Source: JBBQZP01 sp038207585
Lineage (GTDB): Bacteria > Pseudomonadota > Alphaproteobacteria > Rhodobacterales > Rhodobacteraceae
Assembly: GCA_038207585.1 (NCBI GenBank)
Contig: JBBQZP010000013.1
Location: 1-64,000, forward strand
Direction of reading: 5' to 3'
Length of the DNA stretch: 64,000 nucleotides
In this document: one piece after another, positions 56,561 through 64,000 of the stretch
Position numbering within the stretch: position 1 is the stretch's first letter
Layout of the letters: each line of letters begins with the position of its first letter
The notes under the pieces: model-generated
Told to the model about the DNA's origin: nothing
The model's input: only the letters and a program-made list of their open reading frames with translations
Database searches by the model: none
Position numbers and translations under genes: made by a program

Positions 56561-57711
56561 CAGCGCCCCTGCCGCATTACGTCTCCGACGCGCCCTTCGA
56601 CCCCCATTCGGTCGAGGCGATGACGCCGCAGCAGACCCGCATCTTTCAGGCCAGCCAGTTGCAACTGATGTGGTGGAAGTTCCGCAAGCACCGGCTTGCG
56701 CTGATTTCGGCGATCTTTCTGGCGCTGCTTTACGCGATGATCGTGATTGTCGAATTCCTGTCGCCCTACAATCTGCAAACCCGAAACGTCGATTTCATCC
56801 ACGCGCCGCCGCAGGCCGTGCATCTGTTCCATGAGGGCAGCTTTGTCGGCCCGTTTGTGTACGGGCGCACGATGGCGCTGGATCTTGACACGCTGCACCG
56901 GGTTTATACCGACAACCGGGCCGATGTGCAGAAGCTGCGGTTCTTCTGCCGGGGCGATGATTACAATTTCTGGGGCCTGATCCCCGGCAATCTGCATTTC
57001 GTCTGCCCGGCCAAGGGGGGGCAATTTTTCCTTTTGGGCACCGACCGGCTTGGCCGGGATATGCTGTCGCGCATCCTTTACGGCGCGCGGATCTCGCTGA
57101 CCATCGGGCTTTTGGGCATCACCGTCAGCTTCGTTCTGGGCCTGACGCTGGGCGGTCTTGCGGGCTATCATGGTGGGTGGTTCGACGTGATCTTGCAACG
57201 CGTGATCGAGGTCTTGCAGTCGATTCCGTCAATCCCGCTGTGGCTGTCGCTGGCGGCGATCATGCCGATCACATGGAGCCCGATGCTGATCTATCTGGGG
57301 ATCACGGTGATCCTTGGGCTTCTGGACTGGACGGGGCTTGCGCGTGCCGTGCGGTCCAAACTCTTCGCGCTTCGTGAAGAAGATTACGTACTGGCCGCAC
57401 AACTGATGGGCGCGGGCAGCGGGCGGATCATCAAGCGGCACCTGATCCCCGGTTTCATGTCGCACCTGATCGCATCGGCCACGCTGGCCATTCCGGGGAT
57501 GATTCTGGGCGAAACAGCGCTCAGTTTTCTGGGGCTGGGCCTGCGCCCGCCGATCACCAGTTGGGGCATTTTGCTGACCGAGGCGCGCAATATCAATGCG
57601 ATTGCGTTCTATCCATGGCTGTTGCTGCCCACCGTGCCAGTGTTTCTGGTGGTCGTGGCGTTCAACTTCATGGGCGACGGGCTGCGCGATGCGGCAGACC
57701 CCTATCACTGA
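56557..57711 (+). CDS. DppC-type ABC permease
   Basis: A 384-residue permease with an N-terminal cytoplasmic extension, a first transmembrane helix (LISAIFLALLYAMIVIVEFL), a periplasmic loop of about 110 residues, and the core domain with the loop AQLMGAGSGRIIKRHLIPGFM. A characteristic LGTDRLGRDMLSRILYGARISL motif occurs near 150-180, as in DppC proteins. It overlaps the previous gene by 4 bases. The long loop after the first helix is typical of oligopeptide-type permeases of the OppC/YejE group. Confidence 0.92.
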   Translation: MTAPLPHYVSDAPFDPHSVEAMTPQQTRIFQASQLQLMWWKFRKHRLALISAIFLALLYAMIVIVEFLSPYNLQTRNVDFIHAPPQAVHLFHEGSFVGPFVYGRTMALDLDTLHRVYTDNRADVQKLRFFCRGDDYNFWGLIPGNLHFVCPAKGGQFFLLGTDRLGRDMLSRILYGARISLTIGLLGITVSFVLGLTLGGLAGYHGGWFDVILQRVIEVLQSIPSIPLWLSLAAIMPITWSPMLIYLGITVILGLLDWTGLARAVRSKLFALREEDYVLAAQLMGAGSGRIIKRHLIPGFMSHLIASATLAIPGMILGETALSFLGLGLRPPITSWGILLTEARNINAIAFYPWLLLPTVPVFLVVVAFNFMGDGLRDAADPYH

Positions 57712-58671
57712 TCACCAAGGCTTCCACACGAGAAGCAGCCCGCCATCTTTGCGCTGAATGTCGGCGCAATGGTCGGCCACCTGCGCCTCGGTCGCGGCGC
57801 TGTGCGCCTGACCCGCGATCAACGCCGCGTCGGCCAACGTAACAGAACCGCCCCGCGCCACAACGGTGAACAAGAGCGGCCCGGTTGACCACCACGCAGG
57901 CACGTCGGGAAGATCGGCGAGGGCCACCGGCAGGGCCTGCACCATCCGTGCCATCACCGGATGTGCGGGCGGTGTCGCGATGAAGGAATTGGCCAGCAGC
58001 ACACTCCCCTGCCCCGTCAGGCGCGCAATATCCTCGGCAAAGGCGGTCAGGCCCAGAAGCGGCAGGCGGTCGGCAAAGCTGATATCAGAACGTGCCGGAT
58101 ACCAGTCGCAATCCAGATAAATTCCGCCCAACCGTGCCAGCAGGATATAGCGCGCCACATCCACCGCCCCCGGATAATCGCCCCGTGCCAGCATCGCCGC
58201 AAAAACCGCATTATCCTGCACGCCCAATTCCCGCAGATCAGCCTCGCGCCACAACCGATAGCTCAGCCCGTGGCGTGCCGCATGCGCAGCCCAGGCGGCA
58301 GATGTGACCGGCGCAGGCTTTGGCCCGATCCATATCTGATGCAGCAGGGGCGGCACGGCTGTGCGGTTTGCCGCCACCATGTCGCGGCGTTCAGCGGTGC
58401 CGAACACAGCGTGTCGGGCCAGAATATCTGGCTTGGGAACAAGGTGGAACTGCAGGCCCGCCCGCGTCACGGCATCACCTTCACGCTTGGCCAGCCGGAG
58501 TGCTGCCGCTTGCAGCTGTCGCGGCTGATCCAGCACCGTCATCTGCCCCAGAACAAGCGCATCGGGATCTGAGCGCAGATCACCCAGCGCCGCGTGCGCC
58601 TCGGTCAGCCTGCCCGCGTCGGTCAGCGCGCGTATTTGAGACAGGGCCTCTTTCGCCTCGGATTTCTTCAA
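57712..58671 (-). CDS. DXD-type glycosyltransferase (capsule-type)
   Basis: A 319-residue glycosyltransferase of the Gly_transf_sug (OCH1-like) type. LLHQIWIGPKP marks the start of the fold and ARLGGIYLDCDWYP contains the DXD metal motif (DCD). SVLLANSFIATPPAHPV is the usual helix before the third motif. It transfers a sugar to an unidentified acceptor. The frame begins with TTG preceded by AAAGG. It converges with the permease operon (their stops adjoin) and closes the glycan block. Confidence 0.82.
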   Translation of the reverse strand: MKKSEAKEALSQIRALTDAGRLTEAHAALGDLRSDPDALVLGQMTVLDQPRQLQAAALRLAKREGDAVTRAGLQFHLVPKPDILARHAVFGTAERRDMVAANRTAVPPLLHQIWIGPKPAPVTSAAWAAHAARHGLSYRLWREADLRELGVQDNAVFAAMLARGDYPGAVDVARYILLARLGGIYLDCDWYPARSDISFADRLPLLGLTAFAEDIARLTGQGSVLLANSFIATPPAHPVMARMVQALPVALADLPDVPAWWSTGPLLFTVVARGGSVTLADAALIAGQAHSAATEAQVADHCADIQRKDGGLLLVWKPW

Positions 58672-58991
58672 TGGGCGGGCCTTTCAGGTGCGGCGGACAG
58701 GGCATGGGAACCGGGCCGATGATCGGCATCGGACAAACATGGCAGAATAGTGGCCAACACTGCAATTGCGACCAAATCCGCGCGCCTTCGCCAAAGGGTT
58801 GCACACGCTGGGCGCGAATGATACGCAACACTCTGATTTATATAAGTAATAAATTATTTCTATTCCGTTAACCCATTAGGAACTGCGGCGAGACTGCCAT
58901 ACCGCCGCCCAAATAGAACCATCAAAATTTAATAAAACTGCAAAAGAGAAAAATTGAGCAGGGGCCGCAAAGGGCCCGGGGTACATGGTAC
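58672..58991. promoter_or_regulatory. AT-rich leader of the RTX gene
   Basis: About 320 bases between divergent genes. The last 140 bases before the RTX start are AT-rich (58835-58950), unlike the coding DNA around, and likely hold the promoter. A hairpin with GGGCC/GGCCC arms lies at about 58957-58976, close to the start codon. No strong Shine-Dalgarno is visible before the ATG at 58992. Confidence 0.45.
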
Positions 58992-61900
58992 ATGGCGACG
59001 GTAAACGGTACGGCAGCGAACAACACCCTGAATGGTACGACAAGCGCCGATACCATTACCGGGCTTGCCGGAAATGACACCATTTTCGGCGGTAGCGGCA
59101 ATGATACGATCACCGCAGGTCCGACCGCAGGTACGCCCACCGCGCTTGACCTGAACTGGACCCAGCAGGGCGGCAACAACACCAACATCGTGAACGGGTT
59201 TACCCAGAACACGGGCGGCATCAACGCGGCTGTCAGCTTTACCAACGACGGCAACAACAACCCCACGTTCAACGTGTCGACCGCAGCCACCTACCGCGGC
59301 ACGGGTGAGACATATTCGCAAAATTCGTCGGCCTTGCTGCAAGGCACCGGCGATGCTGCAACCTCGACCGCGAACATCAACTTTTCGGCGGTGGCCGGGT
59401 CCGGATTCGAGAACCAGGTTCAGAACGTCACCTTCCGCATCAACGATATCGACGGCGCTGCGAACGGCTGGCAGGACATCATCACGATCACCGCGTTTGA
59501 TGCCAACAACAACCCGGTCACGGTGAACATAAGCCTGTCCGGCAACGACAGCGTTTCGGGCAACACGATCACGTCGTCGCTGGTGTCGGACAGTCAGAAT
59601 TCTGCCAACGGCTCGGCCTTGATCAGCATCCCCGGCCCGCTCAGCCGGGTTTCGGTAAAATACAGCAACGGGCTGGCGTCTGGTCAGGTTCTTTACATCT
59701 CGGATGTGCAGTTTCAGGCGATTCCGACCGACAACGATCTGGTCAACGCTGGCAATGGCTCCGACACGGTCTATGGCGGCTTTGGCGAGGATGTGCTGAA
59801 CGGTGACGCGGGCAACGACAGCCTGTTCGGCGGCACTGACAACGACACGCTGTTTGGTGGCACCGGGAACGACACTCTATCGGGCGATGACGGCAATGAC
59901 AGCCTGTCTGGCGATGACGGAGACGACAGTCTGCTGGGCGGCCTGGGCAATGACACGCTGCTGGGCGGCGCGGGGCTGGACACTCTGAACGGTGGCGACG
60001 GGGCCGACAGTCTGGATGGCGGCACCGAGAATGACAGCCTGTTCGGTGGCAACGGCAATGACACGCTTCTGGGTGGCGATGGCGATGACAGCCTGGACGG
60101 CGGTGCCGACAATGACGTGCTCTCGGGCGGCAACGGCAATGATACCCTGACAGGCGGCACCGGCAACGACTCACTAAGCGGAGACGCCGGGAATGACACT
60201 CTGTTCGGCGGTCAGGGCACAGACCAGCTTTATGGCGGCGACGGGGCCGACAGTCTGGACGGCGGCACCGAAAATGACACGCTGCTGGGCGGCATTGGCG
60301 ACGATACGCTGCTGGGTGCAGACGGCGACGACAATCTGGATGGCGGTGCCGATGCCGACCGGCTGTTCGGCGGGCTTGGCAATGACACGCTGCTGGGTGG
60401 CGCGGGCACCGACAGTCTGGATGGCGGCGATGGCGCCGATAGCCTTGACGGTGGCACCGAGAATGACACGCTGCTGGGCGGCCTTGGCAACGACACGCTG
60501 TTGGGCGGCGATGGCAATGACAGCCTGGACGGCGGCGGCGACAACGACCTGCTTTACGGCGGCAACGGGACCGACCAGATTTACGGCGGCGACGGCAATG
60601 ACACCATTGATGGCGGCGATGGCACCGACACGATCTATGGCGGTGCCGGGGATGATCTTATCATCGAAACGGGCGGTGCCACCAGCGACGACACGATCTA
60701 TGGCGGTGACGGCAACGACACGATTGACGGTGGCACGCGCGAAGACCTGATCGACGGCGGCACTGGAAACGACAGCCTGATCGGCGGCGAAGGCAACGAC
60801 ACCATTCTGGGTGGTCAGGGCCTTGACACGCTAAACGGCGGGGCGGGCAACGACAGTCTGGACGGCGGCTCCGAAAATGACCTGATCTATGGTGGAGACG
60901 CCGATGACATCGTAATTGGTGGCGCGGGCTATGACATTCTGTACGGCGACGCCGGCAATGACCTCGTCTATGGCGGCGATGATAATTATGACGACCTTTA
61001 CGGCGGCGCGGGCAATGACACCCTGTATGGCGGCGCATCGGAAGCGGACTGGATCTGGGGCGACGCGGGCAACGATCAACTCTTCGGCGGCGCGGGCGGT
61101 GATCTGCTTTACGGTGGCGACGATGCCGATACGCTTTACGGCGAAGACGGCATCGACGAGCTTTACGGGGATGCCGGAAATGACCAGCTTTTCGGCGGTG
61201 CCGGGACGGATACCCTTGACGGTGGCGACGGGGCTGACAGTCTGGATGGCGGGACCGAAAATGACACCCTGCTGGGCGGTCTGGGCAATGACACGCTGCT
61301 TGGCGGCGACGGCGACGACAGCCTTGATGGCGGGAATGACGACGACGCACTGAACGGCGATGCGGGGAACGATGCGCTTTATGGCGGCGACGGCAATGAC
61401 ACGCTGACGGGCGGCGATGGGAACGATGTGCTGTTCGGTGGCGCGGGCCTTGACAGCTTTTTTGGCGGCGCCGGGCAGGACCAGATCACCCTGACGATGG
61501 GTCAGGCGAACGGCGAGGCCGTTGATGGCGGCGAAGGCGGGCCGGATTTCGACACGCTGACGCTGATCGGGAAATACACGATCACCTATGATCCGATGAA
61601 CGGTGAAAACGGCACCGTCAACTGGCGTAATGGCGATGTCACCACATTCACGAACATCGAAAATATCGTTTTTGTGCCTTGCTTTACCCCCGGAACCGTC
61701 GTGACCACCGCCAATGGCCCGGTGCGGGTAGAGCGGTTGCGTGTCGGCGACCGGGTGCTGACCCGTGACGAGGGCTATCAGGAAATCCGCTGGATCGGGC
61801 GGCGTCATCTGGGGGCGCTGGACCTTGCCCGCAATCCCGCGCTGCACCCCGTCACCATCACGCGTGGCGCCTTGGGCCCGGATAAGCCGCGGCGCACGAT

Positions 61901-62279
61901 GCGCGTGTCGCCCCAGCACCGGATGCTGCTGACCGGGGCCGCGCCTGACCTGATGTTCGGCGAGCATGAGGTTCTGGCCGCCGCCCGCCACCTGACCTGC
62001 CTGCCGGGCATTGCCCAGACCCCGGCCTCCGACGTGACCTATATCCACCTGATGTTCGACGCACACCAGATCATCAAGGCCGACGGCTGCTGGACCGAAA
62101 GCTTCCAGCCCGGCGCGCAGGTTTTGGGTGACATGGAGGCGGCGGTGCGCGACGAACTGCTGGCGCTGTTCCCCGAACTGGCGACCGAGCGCGGGCGGGC
62201 GGGCTATGGCTGCGCACGGGTGAGTCTGACGGGGCGAGATGTAAGGGCGATGTTCGCGGGAGAGAAAGTGGCGGCGTAA
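58992..62279 (+). CDS. RTX calcium-binding protein with C-terminal Hint domain
   Basis: A 1095-residue secreted-type protein. Residues about 1-40 are RTX-like, 45-245 form a beta-rich adhesin-like domain rich in Asn and Thr, and about 250-850 consist of dozens of RTX nonapeptides (GGxGxDxLx) that bind calcium and fold outside the cell. The last 200 residues (from Cys897, CFTPGTVVTT) are a Hint domain with VERLRVGDRVLTRDEGYQEIRWIG and VSPQHRMLLTG. Such proteins are usually exported by type I secretion with a C-terminal signal. The Hint domain suggests self-cleavage, although the C-terminal residues after it are not a classic extein. No cognate T1SS genes are present in the window. Confidence 0.93.
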   Translation: MATVNGTAANNTLNGTTSADTITGLAGNDTIFGGSGNDTITAGPTAGTPTALDLNWTQQGGNNTNIVNGFTQNTGGINAAVSFTNDGNNNPTFNVSTAATYRGTGETYSQNSSALLQGTGDAATSTANINFSAVAGSGFENQVQNVTFRINDIDGAANGWQDIITITAFDANNNPVTVNISLSGNDSVSGNTITSSLVSDSQNSANGSALISIPGPLSRVSVKYSNGLASGQVLYISDVQFQAIPTDNDLVNAGNGSDTVYGGFGEDVLNGDAGNDSLFGGTDNDTLFGGTGNDTLSGDDGNDSLSGDDGDDSLLGGLGNDTLLGGAGLDTLNGGDGADSLDGGTENDSLFGGNGNDTLLGGDGDDSLDGGADNDVLSGGNGNDTLTGGTGNDSLSGDAGNDTLFGGQGTDQLYGGDGADSLDGGTENDTLLGGIGDDTLLGADGDDNLDGGADADRLFGGLGNDTLLGGAGTDSLDGGDGADSLDGGTENDTLLGGLGNDTLLGGDGNDSLDGGGDNDLLYGGNGTDQIYGGDGNDTIDGGDGTDTIYGGAGDDLIIETGGATSDDTIYGGDGNDTIDGGTREDLIDGGTGNDSLIGGEGNDTILGGQGLDTLNGGAGNDSLDGGSENDLIYGGDADDIVIGGAGYDILYGDAGNDLVYGGDDNYDDLYGGAGNDTLYGGASEADWIWGDAGNDQLFGGAGGDLLYGGDDADTLYGEDGIDELYGDAGNDQLFGGAGTDTLDGGDGADSLDGGTENDTLLGGLGNDTLLGGDGDDSLDGGNDDDALNGDAGNDALYGGDGNDTLTGGDGNDVLFGGAGLDSFFGGAGQDQITLTMGQANGEAVDGGEGGPDFDTLTLIGKYTITYDPMNGENGTVNWRNGDVTTFTNIENIVFVPCFTPGTVVTTANGPVRVERLRVGDRVLTRDEGYQEIRWIGRRHLGALDLARNPALHPVTITRGALGPDKPRRTMRVSPQHRMLLTGAAPDLMFGEHEVLAAARHLTCLPGIAQTPASDVTYIHLMFDAHQIIKADGCWTESFQPGAQVLGDMEAAVRDELLALFPELATERGRAGYGCARVSLTGRDVRAMFAGEKVAA
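59752..61480 (+). repeat. RTX nonapeptide-coding repeat tract
   Basis: About 1.7 kb of imperfect 27-base units encoding GGxGxDxLx repeats within the RTX gene. Units such as GGDGNDTL, GGLGNDTL and GGTENDTL recur many times. The same high repetition makes all other frames open over long distances. The tract is prone to copy-number change and to misassembly. Confidence 0.9.
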
Positions 62280-62311
62280 CGTGATGTGCGACGCGGCGCA
62301 CTAACGTAGGG

Positions 62312-62638
62312 TCAGTTGCAGACAAGAAGGTTGCCCACCGTCTTGCAGGTTTTGCCGTTGCTCAGGTAAGTTGTCGTGCCGATCTGTCGCTGCGTCGCGC
62401 CATCGGGCTGCAGGCCGCCGGTGATGCCGTTCCGGCGGGTTTCATAGCCCGACGTGGCGGACAAGTCGCTGTCGCTTGTCGCTTGCGGCGGGCCATCCAG
62501 CAAGGCGTTCCCCTTAAGGCTGTTTGCTATCGTGCCGTCGGCGCAAGGCGTAAGCAACGCTCCACCGCCGCAGCCTTGAGCAGATGCCAAGGACGCGCCG
62601 GAGACGATCAAAGCAGTAAGAAGAATGGCAATGCGCAC
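62312..62638 (-). CDS. Secreted cysteine-containing hypothetical protein
   Basis: I do not recognise this protein. It begins with GTG preceded by AAAGGGG, and has a clear Sec signal peptide (MRIAILLTALIVSGASLASA, residues 1-20) ending in ASA. The mature part is about 88 residues with four cysteines (CGGGALLTPC near the start; CKTVGNLLVC near the end), so it may form disulfides in the periplasm. The RQIGTTTYLSNGKTCKTVGNLLVCN end is the most distinctive stretch. It converges on the RTX gene, 32 bases apart. Confidence 0.65.
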   Translation of the reverse strand: MRIAILLTALIVSGASLASAQGCGGGALLTPCADGTIANSLKGNALLDGPPQATSDSDLSATSGYETRRNGITGGLQPDGATQRQIGTTTYLSNGKTCKTVGNLLVCN

Positions 62639-63058
62639 GTGGCTACCCCTTTCGTCAACCAGCCGTGGGACTACTTCCCGACTACAGATAGGCAGAAAGC
62701 GGCGTGCGACACCCCATCCGCATCAAAAGTCATTTGACTTTTCCGTGTCATTGCTCGCCCTTCTCGGCCGTTCGGCTCAAGCATTTGCCCTTGTGCCGAT
62801 AGCGGCGCAGCGCTCGCCCGCCTTCCCCCCTTGACAAATCCCACCCAACCCGCCATCTGACCCACATCCGAGAGCCCGTGCCGCGTGAGCATGTGAAAGG
62901 CCCGGATAAAGGTTCCCACAGTCACGCAGGGGCACCGCGACCGGTTCGGCGCGTGTGGCATTCGGCCAGATCGTCAGCTTCCGGCCGCCCCTAAGCCTGC
63001 GCCGCATCCTGCGGCGGGGCCGCGATTCTGGCGGGCTGACCGCCTTTGAAAGATTGAA
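62639..63058. promoter_or_regulatory. Long 5' leader of the DEAD-box gene
   Basis: About 420 bases between divergent genes. A TTGACA hexamer at about 62833 is a candidate -35. The 200 bases after it are GC-rich with several possible stems, including a GCGGCGGGGCCGCG-type stretch near 63010. The gene start has AAAGATTGAA rather than a strong ribosome site. A long structured leader is common in cold-shock-type DEAD-box helicase genes, but here this is only an inference. A 96-residue minus-strand frame in this space has no family features. Confidence 0.4.
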
Positions 63059-64000
63059 ATGACCACGTTCGAAAGCCTGGGCCTTAGCCCGAAACTGACC
63101 AAGGGCCTTGAAAAAGCAGGCTATACCATCCCCACCCCGATCCAGACGCAGGCCATCCCGCTGATCATGCAGGGCCGCGATCTTATGGGTCTGGCGCAGA
63201 CCGGCACCGGCAAGACGGCGGCCTTTGGCCTGCCGCTGCTGCACCGCCTTCTGGATATCGGCAACCCTCCCGGCCCGCGCAACGTGCGCGCGCTGATCCT
63301 TGCGCCGACGCGCGAACTGGTCAGCCAGATCGCTGATAACCTTGAGATTTTCACCAAGGGCACGCCCACCAAGGTGATGATGGTCACGGGGGGGGCCTCG
63401 CTGTTCCGCCAGACCGAAAAGCTTGCGCGCGGGACCGATGTTCTGGTCGCGACGCCCGGTCGTCTGATCGACTTGCTGGACCGCAACGCGCTGAGCCTTG
63501 AGCAGTGCGGCTATCTGGTGCTGGACGAGGCCGACCAGATGCTGGACATGGGCTTCATCCACGCCCTGCGCAAAATCGCGCGTCACTTGCCGCTGAAACG
63601 TCAGACGCTGCTGTTTTCGGCCACGATGCCGAAACTGATCGAGGATCTGGCGCAGACCTATCTACGCGATCCGATCAAGGTGCAGGTCGCCCCTCCGGGC
63701 AAGCCGATCGAGAAAATCGCGCAGTCGGTGCATTACACACCGCAGGGCGACAAGGCCAAGCTTCTGGAAACCTACCTGAAACAGCATCCGGGCGAGATGG
63801 CGTTGGTGTTCGGGCGCACCAAGCATGGCTCGGAAAAGCTGATGAAGTTGCTGGTATCATGGGGCTTCAAGGCGGGCTCGATCCACGGCAACAAAAGCCA
63901 GAACCAGCGCGACCGCACGCTGAGCGAATTCCGCGACGGCTCGTTGGAGGTGCTGGTGGCCACCGATGTGGCCGCGCGGGGCATCGACATTTCGGGCGTA
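63059..64000 (+). CDS. DEAD-box RNA helicase, partial at window end
   Basis: The first 314 codons of an ATP-dependent RNA helicase; the gene runs off the window. Motifs in order: Q motif (FESLGLSPKL to TPIQTQAIP), motif I AQTGTGKT, Ia PTRELV, Ib TPGRLID, II DEAD in LVLDEADQM, III SAT in LLFSATMP, and the start of the C-terminal lobe with VFGRTKHG and ATDVAARGID (motif V). It unwinds short RNA duplexes, for example in ribosome assembly or mRNA turnover. The C-terminal extension that would define the subtype (RhlE, CsdA and so on) is not in view. Confidence 0.95.
   Translation, partial: MTTFESLGLSPKLTKGLEKAGYTIPTPIQTQAIPLIMQGRDLMGLAQTGTGKTAAFGLPLLHRLLDIGNPPGPRNVRALILAPTRELVSQIADNLEIFTKGTPTKVMMVTGGASLFRQTEKLARGTDVLVATPGRLIDLLDRNALSLEQCGYLVLDEADQMLDMGFIHALRKIARHLPLKRQTLLFSATMPKLIEDLAQTYLRDPIKVQVAPPGKPIEKIAQSVHYTPQGDKAKLLETYLKQHPGEMALVFGRTKHGSEKLMKLLVSWGFKAGSIHGNKSQNQRDRTLSEFRDGSLEVLVATDVAARGIDISGV

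Noticed and set aside
60661..62066. Very long antisense frames within the RTX repeat tract.
   Set aside because: They arise from the repetitive 27-base units and show no independent protein features.

Overview
The window is GC-rich DNA from an alphaproteobacterium, most likely of the order Rhodobacterales. The pointers are the 4-base-overlapping methylmalonyl-CoA epimerase/DUF1467 pair, a DUF3095 protein, a CysZ/EI24 protein and an RTX-Hint protein. No rRNA, tRNA or CRISPR array was seen.

Positions 1 to about 18,200 look like an accessory region (integrative element or island). From the right edge inwards it has a tyrosine integrase, a small gene of unknown function, an AlpA-like DNA-binding protein that overlaps by 4 bases a 1217-residue primase/helicase resembling plasmid replication initiators, a LysR-type regulator, and a divergent eight-gene redox/detoxification operon. 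That operon encodes a carboxymuconolactone-decarboxylase-like protein, a metallo-beta-lactamase-fold hydrolase, a DUF1348 protein, a PPOX-type flavoprotein, an isochorismatase-like hydrolase, a glutaredoxin, a short-chain dehydrogenase with a degenerate active site, and a cupin. To its left are an IS1182-family insertion sequence with recognisable inverted ends, a serine recombinase with a candidate res site, a small terminase-like gene and a creatinase-like hydrolase.

Positions 18,294 to 33,832 look like core chromosome: a lytic transglycosylase lipoprotein, nitroreductase, CysZ-like membrane protein, epimerase, response regulator, acetyltransferase, a DUF1501/DUF1800 pair, aspS, cfa, folate-branch pabB with an overlapping class IV aminotransferase, and carB. 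A short AT-rich insert with one secreted protein of unknown function follows.

Positions 34,852 to 58,671 hold the most interesting block. It combines surface-glycan genes (nucleotide-sugar dehydrogenase, polysaccharide lyase, five glycosyltransferases, a polysaccharide deacetylase-like protein), a peptide/opine-type ABC importer whose ATPase lies 13 kb from its binding protein and permeases, and an ABC exporter-like protein whose ATPase motifs are nearly all degraded. Alongside are parts that could form a cyclic-nucleotide circuit: a stand-alone cNMP-binding protein, a class III cyclase, a second cyclase-like protein (DUF3095), a metallophosphoesterase and an MBL-fold hydrolase. My best candidate for an undescribed system is this pseudo-ATPase transporter plus nucleotide-signalling and glycosyltransferase locus.

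The window ends with a large calcium-binding RTX protein carrying a C-terminal Hint domain, a small secreted cysteine-containing protein, and the first 314 codons of a DEAD-box RNA helicase.
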